A stretch of DNA of 51,870 nt. Source: Bacteroidales bacterium (lineage in GTDB: Bacteria; Bacteroidota; Bacteroidia; Bacteroidales; Marinilabiliaceae). The notes below the pieces were generated by a model. That model was not told the DNA's origin and did not search any database. It was given only the letters and a program-made list of their open reading frames with translations. The position numbers and the translations under genes are program-made. The stretch lies in contig JAKSLH010000021.1 in the NCBI GenBank assembly GCA_024401335.1, positions 1 to 51,870 on the forward strand, read 5' to 3'. Shown here one piece after another: positions 16,576 to 24,816 of this stretch. The stretch's first letter is position 1. Every line of letters begins with the position of its first letter.

Positions 16576-17123
16576 TAAGTGGTGAACTGAGGGGGCGCAG
16601 ATTTAATCCTCCTGATAATTTTTCAGCAAGACCGACAACGGATTTCGCTAAGGAGAATCTGTTTAATGTCTTGACTAATATAGTTGATTTTGAAGAACTG
16701 AAGGTACTCGATATCTTTTCGGGCACTGGGAGTATTACATACGAATTTGTCTCACGCGGATGCAAGAATGTAACAAGCGTAGAGATGAACTTTAAACACC
16801 AGCGTTTTATCGCGGACACGATAAAGGCTTTTGGCATACAGAAGGAGGCTAGGTCTATAAAGGCGGATGCGTTCAAGTTTCTGCAGGCTACAATGGATAC
16901 TTATGACCTGATTTTCGCAGATCCGCCGTTCGACCTTGAAGAGGCGTCGAAATTGCCTGATATAATTATGGAACGTCATTTGCTTAAGCCGGGCGGAATG
17001 TTTATATTAGAGCATTCTGGCGCGGGTAAGTATAACGGACATCCTGACTTCAAACAGACCAGAAGCTACGGTAAGGTGAATTTCACTTTCTTTGAAGATA
17101 ATAATGCGACAGAGGCTGATTAA
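16566..17123 (+). CDS. rsmD: 16S rRNA (guanine-966-N2)-methyltransferase
   Basis: 185 residues, typical for RsmD. Methylates G966 of 16S rRNA on assembled 30S particles using S-adenosylmethionine. MRVVSGELRGRRFNPP at the start is followed by RPTTDFAKENLFNVL, the SAM motif VLDIFSGTGSITYEFVSRG and the catalytic FADPPFDLEEA. It overlaps the end of DUF3822 by ten bases and the start of folP by about 20, forming a tightly packed operon. All key motifs are present and the length is normal. Confidence 0.95.
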   Translation: MRVVSGELRGRRFNPPDNFSARPTTDFAKENLFNVLTNIVDFEELKVLDIFSGTGSITYEFVSRGCKNVTSVEMNFKHQRFIADTIKAFGIQKEARSIKADAFKFLQATMDTYDLIFADPPFDLEEASKLPDIIMERHLLKPGGMFILEHSGAGKYNGHPDFKQTRSYGKVNFTFFEDNNATEAD

Positions 17124-17946
17124 TATAAAAGGCGGACTCTATGAGTTCGATCGTCCGAAGGTGATGGGCATTCTTAACCTGACTCCCGACTCATTCTATG
17201 ATGGTGGCAGGTATTTTGACATGACGGACTCAATACACCAGAGGATTGATCAGATCATGAGTGAAGGTGCCGATATGGTGGATGTTGGGGCCTATTCGTC
17301 ACGAGCGGGTGCTGATGATGTGTCGGCAGAGGAGGAGTGGCGCAGATTGGCTACTGGACTTGAAGTGGTCAACAAATACTATCCAGATGCTATAGTCTCG
17401 GTTGATACGTTTCGTGCGGGAGTGGCGCGTAAATGTGTTGAACAGGCCGGGGTGGCTATCATCAATGATATATCGGGTGGTGAACTTGACAACGATATGT
17501 TTGCCACAGTAGCTGATCTTCATGTCCCATATATCCTTATGCACATGAAGGGTACGCCTCAGAATATGCAGTCTGCACCTCAGTATGATAACGTGACTGA
17601 AGAGGTCGTGAGTTATCTGAGTGGGAGAGTACTGGAGCTTCGTAAACTGGGGGTGTCGGATATAATAATCGATCCTGGCTTCGGCTTTGGTAAGACGGTG
17701 GAGCATAATTATAGACTGATGAAAGAGATGCGTGATTTTGACGTGTTTGATATGCCCGTTTTGGTCGGTATCTCTAGAAAGTCAATGATATATAAGGTTT
17801 TGGGCGGAACGCCTGCAGATAGCCTTAATGGTACAACAATTCTCAATACATTCGCTTTGATGAATGGAGCGGATATCTTGAGGGTTCATGATGTCAAAGA
17901 GGCTGTGGAGTGTGTTAAGCTGTTCGAGAAACTTGAAGGGAGGTAG
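17104..17946 (+). CDS. folP: Dihydropteroate synthase
   Basis: 280 residues from the ATG at 17104; an in-frame ATG at 17092 would add four residues. Condenses 6-hydroxymethyl-dihydropterin diphosphate with p-aminobenzoate in folate synthesis and is the target of sulfonamides. It has the TIM-barrel signatures KVMGILNLTPDSFYDGG, GADMVDVGAYSSRAGA, VSVDTFRAGVA, INDISGG, LMHMKGTPQNMQ, IIDPGFGFGKTVEHN and LVGISRKSMIYK. The start lies inside the end of rsmD, suggesting coupled translation. cdaA begins two bases past the stop, the folP-cdaA order usual in Bacteroidetes. Confidence 0.96.
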   Translation: MRQRLINIKGGLYEFDRPKVMGILNLTPDSFYDGGRYFDMTDSIHQRIDQIMSEGADMVDVGAYSSRAGADDVSAEEEWRRLATGLEVVNKYYPDAIVSVDTFRAGVARKCVEQAGVAIINDISGGELDNDMFATVADLHVPYILMHMKGTPQNMQSAPQYDNVTEEVVSYLSGRVLELRKLGVSDIIIDPGFGFGKTVEHNYRLMKEMRDFDVFDMPVLVGISRKSMIYKVLGGTPADSLNGTTILNTFALMNGADILRVHDVKEAVECVKLFEKLEGR

Positions 17947-17948
17947 AG

Positions 17949-18716
17949 ATGTTTTCTTTTCTTGAAATGCGATTTGTCGATCTGATTGACATTGTGCTGT
18001 GTGCCTATATCATGTATGCTATATACAAACTGATAAGGGGTACGGTGGCGTTGTCTATCGTTGTGTCGATAGTGGGTTTCATGCTCTTGTGGTTTCTGGT
18101 TAGAGCTCTCAAGATGTCGATGCTTTCGGGCATCATGGACAGTTTCGTGAGTATCGGCCTTCTTGCCTTGATAGTCATATTCCAGCAGGAGGTGAGACGT
18201 TTCCTGGTGATGTTGGGCACTAGATATAACCTTCTGCGCAAGTATGGCATCGACAAGATGCTGGCCGAGGAGGATACCGACAAGTCGTTCGTTTCAAGTA
18301 TAGTTCAAGCTTGCGAGAATATGTCGCGAACAAAAACTGGCGCCTTGATTGTCGTTTCGCGAAATGTGGGTCTGAAGGACTTTATCGCGACTGGAGAGGA
18401 ACTTAACGCGGAGTTTTCTCAACGTGTGATAGAAACGATTTTCTTCAAGAATACACCACTCCACGATGGAGCGATGATCGTGGACCGTCATAAGATATTG
18501 GCCGCGGCTTGCATTTTGCCGGTTTCGCACAACATGGATATTCCTAAGCATTTCGGTCTGCGCCACAGATCGGCTTTGGGCATAACTGAAGTGTCTGACG
18601 CTTTGGCTGTTGTCGTCTCAGAGGAGACTGGCAATATAACCTTGTTCGACAAGGGCGTGTTTGTGCACGTGGGATCGGGAGTGGAACTAGGTGAACATCT
18701 GGAAAAGATCTGGTAG
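17949..18716 (+). CDS. cdaA: Membrane diadenylate cyclase
   Basis: 255 residues. Makes cyclic di-AMP from two ATP at the inner membrane; this messenger controls potassium balance and envelope stress in many bacteria. Three N-terminal membrane helices (about 8-80, for example VALSIVVSIVGFMLLWFLV) precede a DAC (DisA_N) domain. That domain contains LHDGAMIVDRHKI and LRHRSALGITEVSDALAVVVSEETG, the DGA and RHR motifs of the active site. The gene starts two bases after folP. A YbbR-domain protein of the type that regulates CdaA in Firmicutes is encoded at 47412-48419, not adjacent. Confidence 0.95.
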   Translation: MFSFLEMRFVDLIDIVLCAYIMYAIYKLIRGTVALSIVVSIVGFMLLWFLVRALKMSMLSGIMDSFVSIGLLALIVIFQQEVRRFLVMLGTRYNLLRKYGIDKMLAEEDTDKSFVSSIVQACENMSRTKTGALIVVSRNVGLKDFIATGEELNAEFSQRVIETIFFKNTPLHDGAMIVDRHKILAAACILPVSHNMDIPKHFGLRHRSALGITEVSDALAVVVSEETGNITLFDKGVFVHVGSGVELGEHLEKIW

Positions 18717-18720
18717 TGTT

Positions 18721-19587
18721 ATGTCGGAAAAGATTGTCGTTTGCGGAAAGAAAACCATATTGGGCAGGTCCTTAGCCGAGTATCTTAAGAGCAAGGGTCA
18801 TGAGGTGGTTATGCTTAGCGATGATGATTTGAGCAACATACCAGCCCCTACGCTGGCCAAGCGGATAGACGGTAGTCATGCGATATGTAATACCATAGGT
18901 GCGCCTTATGTAGCTAAATGGTCAGATAGGTATATGCATGACATATATTGTACAAGGATGTTGGCCATTAGAGCAGTCATCTCGGCGATCAAGTATTGTG
19001 AGCACAAGCCCAAGGTCATGATGCATATGTCGAATGCAATGGTATACGACCAGTATGAGGTGCATGATGACTATTCTGCTCAGTATAGTGATTCTTTTAT
19101 AGCCGAGGTAGGCCAGATGGAGACCAAGGAGGCGCTCAAGATACGCAAGCAGCAGCCTGACGTAAGACTGGTGCTTGTGAGATGCGGATATGTGATGTCT
19201 AAGTCCGACGGACTCTTCCCGCTTATAAAGAAGCTCTTCACTCGCAAGATTAGTGGTCTCGTTGGCGATGGCTACCAGTGTATCCCGATGGTTCATATCG
19301 CTGATGCCGTCTCTGCTACCGAGCGATTGCTGTACGACGAATCGGCCGAAGGCATATTCAATCTTACCATACCTCAGATGGCGTCTCTTCGCGAACTCTC
19401 CGATGCTTTCGAAGCACGCGATCATGGTTTTCACCTTCCGCTGTTCAATGTCTTTGTCCGCATCCTAACAGGACGTGCTGTTGCTCTGCTCGAACAGAAC
19501 TGCAAGGTCGAACCTCGTCGCCTCCAGTCGACTGGTTTCCAATTCCAATATCCCGACGTGCAGAGCATTGTCAATTCGTTGTTTTAG
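18721..19587 (+). CDS. NAD(P)-binding epimerase-like protein (SDR39U1/TIGR01777 type)
   Basis: 288 residues from the ATG at 18721, four bases after cdaA. The earlier frame start at 18691 lies within cdaA. It resembles YfcH/SDR39U1 proteins: a Rossmann N-terminus with a worn glycine motif (GKKTILGRSLAEYLKSKGHEV), a central HMSNAMVYDQYE where the catalytic Ser and Tyr region sits, VLVRCGYVMSKSDGLFPLIKKLF and a C-terminal domain ending EPRRLQSTGFQFQYPDVQSIV. Substrate and reaction are unknown for the family. Base composition changes inside the gene: before about 19.15 kb the coding strand is G-rich, after it C-rich. Confidence 0.8.
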   Translation: MSEKIVVCGKKTILGRSLAEYLKSKGHEVVMLSDDDLSNIPAPTLAKRIDGSHAICNTIGAPYVAKWSDRYMHDIYCTRMLAIRAVISAIKYCEHKPKVMMHMSNAMVYDQYEVHDDYSAQYSDSFIAEVGQMETKEALKIRKQQPDVRLVLVRCGYVMSKSDGLFPLIKKLFTRKISGLVGDGYQCIPMVHIADAVSATERLLYDESAEGIFNLTIPQMASLRELSDAFEARDHGFHLPLFNVFVRILTGRAVALLEQNCKVEPRRLQSTGFQFQYPDVQSIVNSLF

Positions 19588-19636
19588 TAACCTATCGGTG
19601 ACTTTTCTCGTATTACTTTAATAAGTTTTGCGTAAA

Positions 19637-20338
19637 ATGGAAATCTTCGAAAATCTCATAACCGACACGTCTATCAATGTCTGGACGGCGATGCTCAAGA
19701 TTGGCATCAGTTTCCTTCTTGGACTTCTCCTTGGAGCCGAGCGTCAGATGCGTCGACGTGATGCCGGATTACGCACTTTCACGCTTATCTGCCTCGGTTC
19801 TACGGGCGCTATGCTTATCTCTATCTGGATTCCTCAAATCTATCCCGACTTCCTCAATGGTGACCCTGGTCGTATCGCTGCTCAGGTACTTACTGGCATA
19901 GGTTTCCTCGGTGCTGGTGCCATAGCTCGCGGAAAGGGTAGTGTGCAGGGACTGACAACGGCTGCCTGTATGTGGGTCGATGCCGTAATAGGTCTGGCAG
20001 TTGGTGCCGGTCTCTATTTCGGAGCAATAATGCTCACACTAGTAACGCTCTTCATACTCGTCTCTGTTGAGAAAATCGAGCAGCGACTGGTCATCGGAGG
20101 TGCCAACCGCATCCTCGTCATCAAGGTCAAGAATTCCGACCCCGATGTCGACGGCATAAGCGCCGCTATCGAACGTGTTGGCATGAAAATCGGCTCGTTC
20201 ACCTATTCTATCGACATCGAAAGCAATGAATCTGTAATCAACTATAAGGTCACTATCATCCCGAAGACATCACAGAAAGCTCTCTGCGATGCCCTCAAGG
20301 CTTGTCCCGACGTTGTCCATATCAACATGATGGCATAA
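19637..20338 (+). CDS. MgtC/SapB family membrane protein
   Basis: 233 residues from the ATG at 19637. Four or five N-terminal membrane helices include SFLLGLLLGAERQMRRRDAGLRTF and VLTGIGFLGAGAIARGKGSVQGLTTAACMWV, the conserved MgtC core. About 85 C-terminal residues form a soluble ACT-like domain (VIKVKNSDPDVDGISAAIERVG). MgtC proteins modulate the F1Fo ATPase and adaptation to low magnesium in some pathogens; the role in Bacteroidales is not established. The amino-acid exporter genes follow after 28 bases and may share its transcript. No magnesium riboswitch is seen upstream. Confidence 0.88.
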   Translation: MEIFENLITDTSINVWTAMLKIGISFLLGLLLGAERQMRRRDAGLRTFTLICLGSTGAMLISIWIPQIYPDFLNGDPGRIAAQVLTGIGFLGAGAIARGKGSVQGLTTAACMWVDAVIGLAVGAGLYFGAIMLTLVTLFILVSVEKIEQRLVIGGANRILVIKVKNSDPDVDGISAAIERVGMKIGSFTYSIDIESNESVINYKVTIIPKTSQKALCDALKACPDVVHINMMA

Positions 20339-20366
20339 AAACCAGGCTTCCAAACGACAGATAATC

Positions 20367-21041
20367 ATGAGCGACTTTAAGACCGCTGTAAAACTATCAT
20401 TGCCTGTCCTTGGCGCCTACTGGTTCCTTGGTGTTACATACGGACTTCTTGCTTCTAGCATGGATTATCCATTCTGGGTTCCGCTTTGCATGGCTATTCT
20501 CGTCTATAGCGGATCGGCAGAGTTTATCGCACTTACAATTCTATGCAGCGCATTCAATCCTCTGTCGGCAGTTGTGATGGCTCTCATGGTAGGTGCTCGC
20601 CATCTGTTTTATGGCATCACGATGCTCGATAGATATCGCGGAGCCGGATGGAGAAAGCCTCTGCTCATATTATGGCTTACCGACGAGACATTTGCGATTA
20701 ATTATGCCAATAAGGGTTCGTTCGTCCAGCAACTGTGGGTTTCGCTCCTCGATTATTGCTATTGGATTTCAGGTGGTGTGATGGGCTACTGGCTAGGCAG
20801 CGCTATGGGCGAACGCCTGTTGCAGTACTTAGACGGACTCGATTTCGTCGTTACAGCAATGTTTGTCGCAATATTCATGGACGACTATATCCGCAACCGA
20901 ACAACACATATAAGCGCCTGGCTTGGCATCGGAGCTGCCGCAGTTTGCTTGGCTCTGTTCGGACCCAATCAGTTTATCATACCTACCATGGCGTGCATCC
21001 TGTTGGCGCTATATGTAAAATATAGAAAAGAGACTCGATGA
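20367..21041 (+). CDS. azlC: AzlC family branched-chain amino acid exporter, large subunit
   Basis: 224 residues with several membrane helices. The AzlC signatures are LPVLGAYWFLGVTYGLLA near the start, YSGSAEFIALTIL, and LMVGARHLFYGITMLDRYRG followed by WLTDETFAINYA. With AzlD it exports branched-chain or other amino acids across the inner membrane. The stop overlaps the azlD start by four bases (ATGA), so the pair is translationally coupled. Length is near the usual 230-240. Confidence 0.92.
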   Translation: MSDFKTAVKLSLPVLGAYWFLGVTYGLLASSMDYPFWVPLCMAILVYSGSAEFIALTILCSAFNPLSAVVMALMVGARHLFYGITMLDRYRGAGWRKPLLILWLTDETFAINYANKGSFVQQLWVSLLDYCYWISGGVMGYWLGSAMGERLLQYLDGLDFVVTAMFVAIFMDDYIRNRTTHISAWLGIGAAAVCLALFGPNQFIIPTMACILLALYVKYRKETR

Positions 21042-21373
21042 ACACAACTCAGCAGATAATCACCATATTGTTCATCGCAGCAAGCACAATTGCCACACGA
21101 GCATTGCCGTTCATCCTGTTCCCTTCGCAGAAGCACACGCCTCGTTTTGTGCAGTTTCTTGGTAAATACTTGGCAAGTGCCGTTTTCGGAATGCTCATTA
21201 TTTATTGCGTGAAAGACGTGTCATTCCTCAGTGGCAATCATGGCGTGCCACAAGTGATAGGCATAGCATTCTGCGTTCTGCTACATCTCTGGCGCAAGAA
21301 TATGTTTCTAACCATAGCAGGCGGCACGCTATTCTACATGGTAATTATACATATCATACCAATGCTTTATTGA
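21038..21373 (+). CDS. azlD: AzlD family branched-chain amino acid exporter, small subunit
   Basis: 111 residues with three or four membrane helices (IITILFIAASTIATRALPFILF, YLASAVFGMLIIYCV, FLTIAGGTLFYMVIIHI). The TRALPF motif is typical of AzlD. It overlaps azlC by four bases. No clear terminator follows; the next 296 bases are A/T-rich. Confidence 0.92.
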   Translation: MNTTQQIITILFIAASTIATRALPFILFPSQKHTPRFVQFLGKYLASAVFGMLIIYCVKDVSFLSGNHGVPQVIGIAFCVLLHLWRKNMFLTIAGGTLFYMVIIHIIPMLY

Positions 21374-21669
21374 TTACTATAAGATGGCATAGCGAAAGGA
21401 AAACATACAATACTAATATGAGAAAATGACAATATTATAAGCAATACAGAATCGTCATTCAATAAGACGATATAAAGAAACGCCTCTATCAGAAATGTAT
21501 CTAATAATCACATTTTATATGTATAAGTATAAACATTAATCTAAATGTAATTGTTAATTTTACAAATGTTTCTGCAATGATCTTGTTACACCCTTTTTGT
21601 ATGGATGACGATAAGAAGGCAGACGACTAGGATATTTTATATTCGTATATATAAAACAATGATTCCATT
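21374..21669. other. A/T-rich gap between azlD and the mannanase gene
   Basis: 296 bases without a supported gene. I see no TAnnTTTG promoter with a well-placed -33 box and no strong hairpin. The gap is A/T-rich, including an ATATATAAAAC stretch just before the mannanase start. The boundary may be where the accessory glycosidase pair was inserted. Confidence 0.5.
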
Positions 21670-22653
21670 ATGAAGAAAATTCTATTAATCCTTTCATTGA
21701 TAGTAAGCATGACAGGCAATGCTCAGGAGAAGGTTTTGCCTGTGCAGAAGGGCGTGTTCACTACAGAAAAGAGCAAGCTCATTGATGCAGAAGGACAAGT
21801 GTTTGTCATACGAGGCATGAATAATCCACATGTGTGGTTTGGAGAAAAGGCATACGCGGCTCTTGATGAGATAAGTGCGGTGGGATGCAATACCATCCGC
21901 ATAGTATGGGAGACAAAAGGCAACGACGCCGAGCTTGAAAGTATCATCAAACGATGCATCGAGCTTGAGATGATTCCTATGGTAGAGCTTCATGACGTTA
22001 CGGGCAACACTTCGGGCGACCGTCTGGCAGAGATGGCGGAATGGTATGCGCAGCCCAATCGTGCAGAAATGCTCATGAAATACGAAAGATTCCTGCTGCT
22101 AAACATTGCCAACGAATGGGGCTCTCACATTACAAGGGGTGAATATTGGCAGTCGTCATACACCAGATGCATAGACATCATGCGTAAGGCTGGCTATACC
22201 ACAACTTTTGTCATCGATGCTCCTGGGTGGGGACAAAATATCGACCCAATAATTGAATATGGACAAAAGGTGATAGACTCTGATCCATTGCATAACATTT
22301 TGTTCTCCGTCCACATGTACGGCAGCTGGAATAAGGCTAAAAAAATCAGAGAGAAACTTACGCTCTGTCACCAGAAGGAATTGCCCGTCATTGTGGGAGA
22401 GTTCGGGTACAATTATGCCAAAGGCAAAAACAACCTTAAATGCAAAGCAGACCATACAGTCATTCTGGAAGTATGCAATAATCTGGAATATGGCTACATG
22501 CCATGGTCGTGGACAGGCAACAACAAAGAGAACAAATGGCTTGACCTTGTAGAACCAGATGACTGGAAAAAGCAGACATGGTGGGGACAGCAAGTGATAA
22601 GCGGAAAGGGTGGAATCTCCGAAACAGCCAAGAAGGCATCTGTGTTTCATTAA
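21670..22653 (+). CDS. Secreted GH5 subfamily 8-like endo-beta-1,4-mannanase
   Basis: 327 residues with a signal peptide ending TGNAQ. The start of the mature domain, LIDAEGQVFVIRGMNNPHVWF, and later VGCNTIRIVW, MVELHDVTGN, NIANEWG, VIDAPGWGQN, NILFSVHMYGSW, VIVGEFGYNY, WSWTGN and GISETAKKASVF follow bacterial GH5_8 beta-mannanases segment by segment. Glu149 (NEW) is the acid/base and Glu244 (GEF) the nucleophile. It should cut mannan, glucomannan or galactomannan chains in the periplasm or outside the cell. No carbohydrate-binding module is attached. The GH97 gene follows after 52 bases; no SusC/SusD pair is nearby. Confidence 0.88.
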   Translation: MKKILLILSLIVSMTGNAQEKVLPVQKGVFTTEKSKLIDAEGQVFVIRGMNNPHVWFGEKAYAALDEISAVGCNTIRIVWETKGNDAELESIIKRCIELEMIPMVELHDVTGNTSGDRLAEMAEWYAQPNRAEMLMKYERFLLLNIANEWGSHITRGEYWQSSYTRCIDIMRKAGYTTTFVIDAPGWGQNIDPIIEYGQKVIDSDPLHNILFSVHMYGSWNKAKKIREKLTLCHQKELPVIVGEFGYNYAKGKNNLKCKADHTVILEVCNNLEYGYMPWSWTGNNKENKWLDLVEPDDWKKQTWWGQQVISGKGGISETAKKASVFH

Positions 22654-22705
22654 ATAATAAATCCTACTTCGAATCGTCAATCAAACAGTAAATAATAAGT
22701 CATTT

Positions 22706-24691
22706 ATGAATAAGATATTCTTATCACTCGCAACGCTGTTAGTGGCGGTTGCGGCAACTGCACAAGAGCAAACGCTGCTCTCACCCGACGGAGGTATCAG
22801 CATGAAGGTGCGGGAGAATGGTGGAATGCAGATTATGGTGGAACACAAAGGCAATAGCATCATCGACTGGAGTTCTGTTGGCATGTCTACGGTAAGTGGC
22901 AGCAATGCTGTGAAGGTGAAGAAAGCTAAGCATCGTAGCGTAAAGCAGGTCGTAAATGCCATAAACTACAAGCGTGCTCAGTTTGAAGAGGCGTACAACG
23001 AGATGACATTGACCTTGTCTGGCGATTTCGACCTTGTGCTAAGAGCCTATAACGATGGCTGTGCCTACAGATGGGTGAGCAAGTCAAAGAAGCCTCTGCG
23101 AGTAAAGAATGAGACTGTCTCACTCAGCTTCCCATACGACGGCAAAGCCTTTGTGCCATACGTCAACGACAACCGCGGTGGTGAGCGCTACTGCTATTCG
23201 TTCGAGTCGTACTACGACGAGCAGAAGGTGTCAGAGATGTACGATGACTCGCTTGCAATCACTCCGCTGGCGGTATGCTCACCAACAAAAGAGAAGGTGG
23301 TGGTGATGGAGACAGCCGTGGATAATTATCCGGGAATGTTCCTGTCAAAAGGTGACGTAAGAGATGGAAAGACATCACTTAAGGCAAGCTTTGCCCCTCT
23401 GCCATTGGAGACGGTAGTGGGCGGTTTCAATCGTCTTAACCTTGTACCAACACGTCGTGCTGACTATATAGCCGACATTCAACCACAGCAGGCCCTGCCT
23501 TGGCGTATGATATTAATTGCCAATAATGATGTGGATTTGCTAGATACAAATACACCTTACAGCCTTGCTCCTGAGTGTCGCCTCGCTGATGTGTCATGGA
23601 TAAAGCCAGGGAAAGTGGCTTGGGATTGGTGGAACAACTGGAACATCTATGGCGTCGATTTCCGTGCCGGCATAAATACTCCTACATACAAATATTACAT
23701 CGACTTTGCAAGTCGTCAGAAACTTGAGTATATCATTGTGGACGAGGGATGGAGCAATGAGGAGAATCTGCTTGAGTATGCCAACAACGAACTCAGCATC
23801 CCAGAACTTGTAGCGTACGGCAAGGAAAAGGGCGTTGATGTTATACTATGGTCATCATGGCGCAATCTCAACAAGGATTTGGAGCGTAACATGAAGCATT
23901 ATGCAGAACAAGGTGTAAAAGGCTTCAAGGTCGATTTCTTCGATCGTGACGATCAGGAGGCAATTCGTTCGTCGTATGAGATAGCTGCATGTGCGGCCAA
24001 ATACCATCTGCTGGTGGATTATCACGGACTGAAACCTTCGGGAGTGCAGCGTGCTTATCCTAATGTGGTAAATTTTGAGGGAGTGAAAGGTCTTGAGAAC
24101 TGCAAGTGGGAACCTCGTGTAGGCGATGGACCTCTGCATGATATGCCTCGTTATGACGTCACTATCCCTTACCTGCGTATGTTGCCAGGACCATTGGATT
24201 ATACTCCAGGTGCAATGCATAACGCCTTGCGCTACAACTTCTTTGGCAACAACGACAATCCTATGAGTCAAGGCACACGCGTTCACCAGATGGCTATGTA
24301 TGTAATCTTCGAAGCACCTTTGCAGATGATGGCCGACAGTCCAACACGCTATATGGAGAATCAGGAGTGTACTGATTTCATCTCACAAATACCTACTACC
24401 TTCGACGAGACCATTCCTATAGCCGGAGAGATGGGTGAATATGTGGCTATAGCTCGCCGCAAGGGGGATACATGGTATGTTGCTGCTATGAACAACTGGA
24501 CATCACGCGACATTACCATCCCATGTTCTTTCCTCAACGGCTCTGCCACGATGAAGGCTTTTGCCGATGGTATCAACGCCGACCGTGAGGCTATGGATTA
24601 CAAGTCACAGACCATAAGTGTTGACAAACAATCCGAGATACACATACATCTAGCTCCTGCCGGAGGATGGGCAGGTATCATAACATACTAA
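22706..24691 (+). CDS. Secreted GH97 glycosidase, retaining alpha-galactosidase subgroup
   Basis: 661 residues with a signal peptide ending VAATAQ. It has an N-terminal beta-sandwich (YNDGCAYRW), a barrel with EYIIVDEGWSNEEN and a short C-terminal beta domain. GH97 contains inverting alpha-glucosidases (SusB-like) and retaining alpha-galactosidases. Here KVDFFDRDDQ supplies Asp410 at the nucleophile position of the retaining group. DYHGLKPSGVQR has HG where SusB has the base glutamate in HE, and Glu458 in NFEG fits the acid/base. The enzyme therefore most likely removes alpha-galactose. Pairing with the mannanase upstream points to galactomannan. A strong terminator follows. Confidence 0.88.
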   Translation: MNKIFLSLATLLVAVAATAQEQTLLSPDGGISMKVRENGGMQIMVEHKGNSIIDWSSVGMSTVSGSNAVKVKKAKHRSVKQVVNAINYKRAQFEEAYNEMTLTLSGDFDLVLRAYNDGCAYRWVSKSKKPLRVKNETVSLSFPYDGKAFVPYVNDNRGGERYCYSFESYYDEQKVSEMYDDSLAITPLAVCSPTKEKVVVMETAVDNYPGMFLSKGDVRDGKTSLKASFAPLPLETVVGGFNRLNLVPTRRADYIADIQPQQALPWRMILIANNDVDLLDTNTPYSLAPECRLADVSWIKPGKVAWDWWNNWNIYGVDFRAGINTPTYKYYIDFASRQKLEYIIVDEGWSNEENLLEYANNELSIPELVAYGKEKGVDVILWSSWRNLNKDLERNMKHYAEQGVKGFKVDFFDRDDQEAIRSSYEIAACAAKYHLLVDYHGLKPSGVQRAYPNVVNFEGVKGLENCKWEPRVGDGPLHDMPRYDVTIPYLRMLPGPLDYTPGAMHNALRYNFFGNNDNPMSQGTRVHQMAMYVIFEAPLQMMADSPTRYMENQECTDFISQIPTTFDETIPIAGEMGEYVAIARRKGDTWYVAAMNNWTSRDITIPCSFLNGSATMKAFADGINADREAMDYKSQTISVDKQSEIHIHLAPAGGWAGIITY

Positions 24692-24706
24692 AATCACATA
24701 CTAAAC

Positions 24707-24747
24707 AAAACAGGCTGAACCTCCATTGCAGAGGTTCAGCCTGTTTT
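24707..24747. terminator. Bidirectional terminator between GH97 and the lipoprotein gene
   Basis: AAAACAGGCTGAACCTC at 24707-24723 pairs perfectly over 17 bases with 24731-24747 around a 7-base loop. Its A-run and T-run ends allow it to stop transcription in both directions between convergent genes. Confidence 0.93.
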
Positions 24748-24816
24748 TATATCTAATCCCAAACGTTAGCGGACTGCAGTTTGTTGCTTTATCCACTATC
24801 AGATGTCTGTAATACC

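Noticed and set aside
21374-24700. Complete polysaccharide utilisation locus
   Set aside because: No SusC/SusD-like pair, hybrid sensor or extracytoplasmic sigma factor flanks the two glycosidases.
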